A stretch of 64,000 nucleotides of DNA from NCBI RefSeq assembly GCF_000262465.1, contig NZ_CM001489.1:1621234-1685233 (forward strand), in the 5' to 3' direction. Below are positions 61,003-64,000 of the stretch, one piece after another (positions within the stretch are counted from its first letter, which is position 1; every line of letters starts with the position of its first letter). Under the pieces are notes generated by a model. That model was not told the origin of the DNA. It worked only from the letters and a program-made list of their open reading frames with translations, and ran no database searches. The stretch comes from Frankia sp. QA3. Lineage in GTDB: Bacteria; Actinomycetota; Actinomycetes; Frankiales; Frankiaceae. The position numbers were made by a program, and so were the translations under genes.

Positions 61003-62181
61003 TCACCGCTCGGCGAGCCCGGCGAGGACGTCGGGTGACGCGGCGCCATCCGGTGCGGCGGGCGCCTGCGCGGTGATGCCGGCGAGCGCGGCGATGCGGT
61101 CGAGCTGGTGCTGCGGGTCGCGCAGCAGCAGCCGGTCGGTCGTGGCCCGCTTGAGGTACAGGTGGGCGGAGTGCTCCCAGGTGAAGCCGATGCCGCCGTG
61201 CACCTGGACGTTCTCGCCGGCGGCGAGCAGGGCAGCCTCCGAGCAGGTCAGGCCGGCGATGCTGGCCACCTCGGGCAGCTCGGCGGGGGACTCGTCGGCC
61301 GTCCATGCCGCATACATCGCCGCCGACGTGGCCGCCTCCACCTCCAGCAGCACGGTCGCCAGCTTGTGCTTGATCGCCTGGAAGGAGCCGATCGGCCGGC
61401 CGAACTGCTCGCGCTGCCTGGCGTAGTCCACCGCCGACGCCAGGGCCGCCTCGGCGACGCCGAGCTGCTCGGCGGCGAGCAGGGTGACCGCCGCGTCCAG
61501 GGCCCGGGCCAGGGCCGGCGCGCCGGCGCCGTCGGTGCCGAGCAGGACACCGGGCGTGCCGGCGAGGGTCACCCGAGTGACCCGGCGGGTCGGGTCGACG
61601 ACGGGCAGCGCCTCGACTGCGAGGCCCGCCGCGCCGGCGTCGACGAGGAACAGCGACGTCCCGGCGGCGGTGGTGGCGGTGACGACGAGCAGCCCGGCGC
61701 TGCGCCCGTCGAGCACCCAGTCCTTGACGCCGGTCAGCGCCCAGCCGTCCCCGGCACGCTCGGCCGTGGTCGCGGGTGTGGCGTCCCAGGCCTGACCGGG
61801 TTCGCGCGCGGCGAGGGTGCCGGTGGTGGTGCCGGCGGCCAGGCTTGGCAGGTGGGCGGCGGCGGCCGCAGCGTCGCCGGCATGCAGCAGCGCCTGGGTG
61901 GCGAGGCTGGTCGACAGCAGCGGCGCGCACAGCAGGCTGCGGCCGGCCTCGCTCAGCGCGATGCCCAGCTCGACGAGGCCGTACCCGGCCCCGCCGTACT
62001 CCTCCGGCACGGCGAGAGCCGGCAGCTCCAGCTCGTCGCACAGCCGCTGCCAGGTGACCGGGTCCCACCCGGTGTCCGTGGCCATGTCGCGCCGCACCGC
62101 ATCGGCGTCGGCGACCTCGGCGAAGAAGCGCCGGATGCCGCGGCGCAGCTCGTCGTGCTCGGGACTGTACCGGAACTGCAC
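61003..62181 (-). CDS. Acyl-CoA dehydrogenase, partner-type subunit
   Basis: The 392-residue protein starts VQFRYSPEHDELRRGIRRFF and has ELPALAVPEEYGGAGYGLVE, a degenerate middle domain with AGDGWALTGVKDWVLDGRSA, REQFGRPIGSFQAIKHKLAT and NVQVHGGIGFTWEHSAHLYL. As in FadE27-like subunits, the C-terminal EGT catalytic motif is absent. The divergent gene at 62325 encodes the other type, so the two may form an alpha2-beta2 enzyme. GTG 62181 has GGAGG upstream; an ATG at 62271 would add an unsupported extension. Confidence 0.9.
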   Translation of the reverse strand: MQFRYSPEHDELRRGIRRFFAEVADADAVRRDMATDTGWDPVTWQRLCDELELPALAVPEEYGGAGYGLVELGIALSEAGRSLLCAPLLSTSLATQALLHAGDAAAAAAHLPSLAAGTTTGTLAAREPGQAWDATPATTAERAGDGWALTGVKDWVLDGRSAGLLVVTATTAAGTSLFLVDAGAAGLAVEALPVVDPTRRVTRVTLAGTPGVLLGTDGAGAPALARALDAAVTLLAAEQLGVAEAALASAVDYARQREQFGRPIGSFQAIKHKLATVLLEVEAATSAAMYAAWTADESPAELPEVASIAGLTCSEAALLAAGENVQVHGGIGFTWEHSAHLYLKRATTDRLLLRDPQHQLDRIAALAGITAQAPAAPDGAASPDVLAGLAER

Positions 62182-62324
62182 GGAACCTCCAGCGGGGTGA
62201 CCGGGCCCGGCGACACCGAGTGCGTCGGCGAGGTCGGTGGACGTCGGCGGGACCCTGTGCTCGAGACACAAGGATAGGGATATTGTTTATCTGATTCTAG
62301 CCGTCGCGGGTGTGGGGAGGTCCG
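62182..62324. promoter_or_regulatory. Divergent promoter region with AT-rich core
   Basis: At about 62272-62300 GGATAGGGATATTGTTTATC is by far the most AT-rich segment nearby and lies midway between two divergent acyl-CoA dehydrogenase genes. TATTGT and its surroundings could serve as -10 elements on either strand. It lacks the TGTCAG motif seen in other promoters. Confidence 0.4.
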
Positions 62325-63551
62325 GTGGACACGCGGTATCCGGCGGAGGTGGAGCAGTTCCGTGCCGAGGTGCGGGCGGTCCTGGCGGAGGAACTGCCCC
62401 CGGGCTGGCCGGGGACGGGCGCCCTGGGCGACGCGGCGGCGGTGCGCGAGTTCGTGACCGGATGGCGCCGGACGCTGCACCGCCGCGGGCTGCTGGGGGT
62501 GGCCTGGCCGGTCGAGCACGGCGGCCGGGGGCTGACCACCCTGCACCAGGTGGTGCTGGTGGAGGAGCTGACCCGGGCCGGGGTGCCGTTCGGGGTGCAG
62601 CCGCAGGACTCGACCGGGTTCAAGATGCTCGGCAACACCCTGCTGCGCTACGGCACCGAGGCGCAGAAGGCGGCCATCCTGCCCGGGCTGCTCTCCGGCG
62701 AGCAGATCTGGTGCCAGGGGTTCTCCGAGCCGAACGCCGGCTCCGACCTCGCCGCGGCGGGGACACGAGCGCGCCTGGTCGACGGCGAGTGGCACATCGA
62801 CGGGCAGAAGATCTGGACGTCGGGGGCGCACCGCAGCACCGGGATCTTCGTGCTGGCCCGCACCGAGCCCGAGGCGGCCAAGCACCGGGGGCTGTCCTTC
62901 CTGCTGGTGCCGCTGGACCAGCCGGGCGTGGAGGTCCGCCCGATCCGGCACATGACCGGCGGGGAGGACTTCTGCGAGGTGTTCTTCACCGACGCCCGCT
63001 GCCCCGCGGACGCCATCGTCGGCCGGCCCGGCGACGGCTGGAAGGTCGCCTCGACCCTGCTGACCTACGAGCGCGGCGAGGAGGCGGCGACCAACCCGAT
63101 CCTGTTCGCCGCCGAGCTCGACCGGCTCGTGGAGCTGGCCCGCCGGCGCGGACTGGCCGACGATCCCACCGTGCGCCGGCGGCTGGCGTACTTCCGGGCC
63201 CGGGTGGAGGTCATGCGCTTCCTCGGCTACCGGATCCTCAGCGACGTGCTGGCCGGCGGCGAGCTGGGGGCGGCGTCGTCGGTGTCGAAGCTCTACTGGA
63301 GCGAGTACCACCGCGAGGTCACGCAGCTCGCGCTGGACATCGAGGGCCTCGACGGCCTGGTACTCGTCGGCAAGGGACCGTCGCGGCCGCTGCGGACCGA
63401 CGACCCGGGCGCCGACCCGGAGTCGACGACGAGCTGGTGGGAGGTCTCGCTGAACGCGCGGGCGGGGACGGTGTACGCGGGCACCTCGGAGGTGCAGCGC
63501 AACATCCTCGCCGAGCGCGTCCTCGGCCTACCCCGCGAACCAGCCGCCTGA
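62325..63551 (+). CDS. Acyl-CoA dehydrogenase, heteromeric-type large subunit
   Basis: The 408-residue protein has YPAEVEQFRAEVRAVLAEEL, GLLGVAWPVEHGGRGLTTLH, IWCQGFSEPNAGSDLAAAG, HIDGQKIWTSGAHRSTGIFV and RGEEAATNPILFAAELDRLV. The C-terminal end YAGTSEVQRNILAERVLGLP lacks the EGT Glu, as in the 13175 protein, and so resembles FadE26-like subunits. GTG 62325 has GGGGAGG upstream; ATG 62310 is too close to the same site. Its stop region overlaps the convergent GntR gene by 24 bases. Confidence 0.92.
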   Translation: MDTRYPAEVEQFRAEVRAVLAEELPPGWPGTGALGDAAAVREFVTGWRRTLHRRGLLGVAWPVEHGGRGLTTLHQVVLVEELTRAGVPFGVQPQDSTGFKMLGNTLLRYGTEAQKAAILPGLLSGEQIWCQGFSEPNAGSDLAAAGTRARLVDGEWHIDGQKIWTSGAHRSTGIFVLARTEPEAAKHRGLSFLLVPLDQPGVEVRPIRHMTGGEDFCEVFFTDARCPADAIVGRPGDGWKVASTLLTYERGEEAATNPILFAAELDRLVELARRRGLADDPTVRRRLAYFRARVEVMRFLGYRILSDVLAGGELGAASSVSKLYWSEYHREVTQLALDIEGLDGLVLVGKGPSRPLRTDDPGADPESTTSWWEVSLNARAGTVYAGTSEVQRNILAERVLGLPREPAA

Positions 63552-64000
63552 GGCGTCGGGCGCCCCGGGTTCGCCGGGGCGCCCGAGCAGGTCCAGCGTG
63601 GCCTCGTTGCGCCCGCCCTGGCCGAGGTAGCGGGCGCCGGCGCCGAGGTGGCGCCGCCACAGGTCCTGCGCGCCGGCGGCGTCCCCGGCCTCGATGAGAT
63701 CGACCAGCATGGCGTGCACCCGCACGGTGCCGCGCTCGGCGCGCTCCAGCTCCGGGGTGCCGAGGTCGGCCTTGACACGGGTCCAGGTGGTCCGGTTGAT
63801 GATCTCGCTGAGCAGGTTGATCAGCAGGGCGAGCGTCTCGTTGCCGGCGAGGCGGACCACGAGGGCGTGGAACTCGTTGTGCAGCCGCACCCCCTGCACC
63901 CGCTCGGTGGCCGCGTCGTGCTCGGCCAGGGAGGCGCGCAGCGCCCGCAGGTCGGCCTTGGTGCGCCGGCGCGCCAGCGCGGCGGCGGTCGGCGGTTCGA
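63528..64000 (-). CDS. GntR-family (FCD) regulator, C-terminal part
   Basis: The gene enters from beyond the right edge; 157 codons are present. The FCD ligand domain shows RTKADLRALRASLAEHDAAT, RLHNEFHALVVRLAGNETLA, LLINLLSEIINRTTWTRVKA and HAMLVDLIEAGDAAGAQDLW followed by RRHLGAGARYL. The pattern parallels the 60179 regulator, suggesting paired control of this acyl-CoA locus. The DNA-binding domain is outside the window. It overlaps the end of the convergent dehydrogenase by 24 bases. Confidence 0.88.
   Translation of the reverse strand, partial: EPPTAAALARRRTKADLRALRASLAEHDAATERVQGVRLHNEFHALVVRLAGNETLALLINLLSEIINRTTWTRVKADLGTPELERAERGTVRVHAMLVDLIEAGDAAGAQDLWRRHLGAGARYLGQGGRNEATLDLLGRPGEPGAPDASGGWFAG

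Noticed and set aside
1..64000. KstR or KstR2 operator boxes of steroid regulons
   Set aside because: No clear match to the palindromic AAC-N4-GTT or CAAG-N2-CTTG-type boxes was found ahead of the catabolic genes by eye. A computed scan could overturn this.
1..64000. tRNA genes, attachment sites or insertion sequences
   Set aside because: No T-loop-like GGTTCRAATCC block with a cloverleaf context and no transposase or integrase motif was seen.

Overview
The window is very GC-rich, with nearly all third codon positions G or C. It holds F420-dependent luciferase-like oxidoreductases, DUF222/HNH nucleases, a TIR-WD40 protein, a type I polyketide synthase and many acyl-CoA enzymes. This fits a soil actinomycete, most likely Frankia or a close relative; the assignment is inferred from gene content and composition only. 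No tRNA, rRNA, CRISPR array or intact insertion sequence was found.

Region 1 (1-8528) is a divergent catabolic locus. Leftward runs a small unknown protein, a cysteine-less thiolase-fold protein, its DUF35 partner and the start of a Rieske oxygenase. Rightward runs a meta-cleavage chain: VOC protein, C-C hydrolase, hydratase, HpaI-type aldolase, aldehyde dehydrogenase and a class III CoA-transferase. Most genes overlap by 4 bases. The aldolase is preceded by a relay of overlapping mini-ORFs.

Region 2 (9479-10979) is a DUF222/HNH gene behind a perfect LexA-type box and a probable leaderless promoter. A paralogue at 54125-55546 has the same promoter with identical spacing.

Region 3 (11126-31818) is a large beta-oxidation and steroid/terpenoid-type catabolic island. 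It contains acyl-CoA dehydrogenase pairs, a MaoC hydratase, a thiolase-fold protein, a CoA ligase, SDRs, a crotonase, a DUF35 protein, two luciferase-like oxidoreductases, a flavin reductase, a CitE-like lyase, a nitronate monooxygenase-like protein and a double-domain TetR regulator. A short TGTCAG motif recurs in several of its promoter regions and in region 1.

Region 4 (31967-40896) is mixed: NAD kinase, a GNAT acetyltransferase, a fused PhzE/anthranilate-synthase-like enzyme, another luciferase-like oxidoreductase, a truncated TIR-WD40 gene, a RidA protein and a CGNR regulator.

Region 5 (41748-54077) is a lipid/polyketide cluster: a one-module PKS (ACP-like, KS, AT, KR, ACP, TE), a free ACP, and remains of a desaturase, a cyclopropane-synthase-type methyltransferase, a P450 and a fatty-acyl-AMP ligase. 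The last four are all broken, and the PKS carries a locally frameshifted linker. The cluster appears to be decaying. The decay continues rightward through a truncated methyltransferase and two convergent genes that have lost their 3' ends at a common junction (57309-58126).

Region 6 (58225-64000) returns to fatty-acid or steroid catabolism: a double-hotdog thioesterase, an SDR, two GntR/FadR regulators (one cut by the window edge) and a divergent acyl-CoA dehydrogenase pair.
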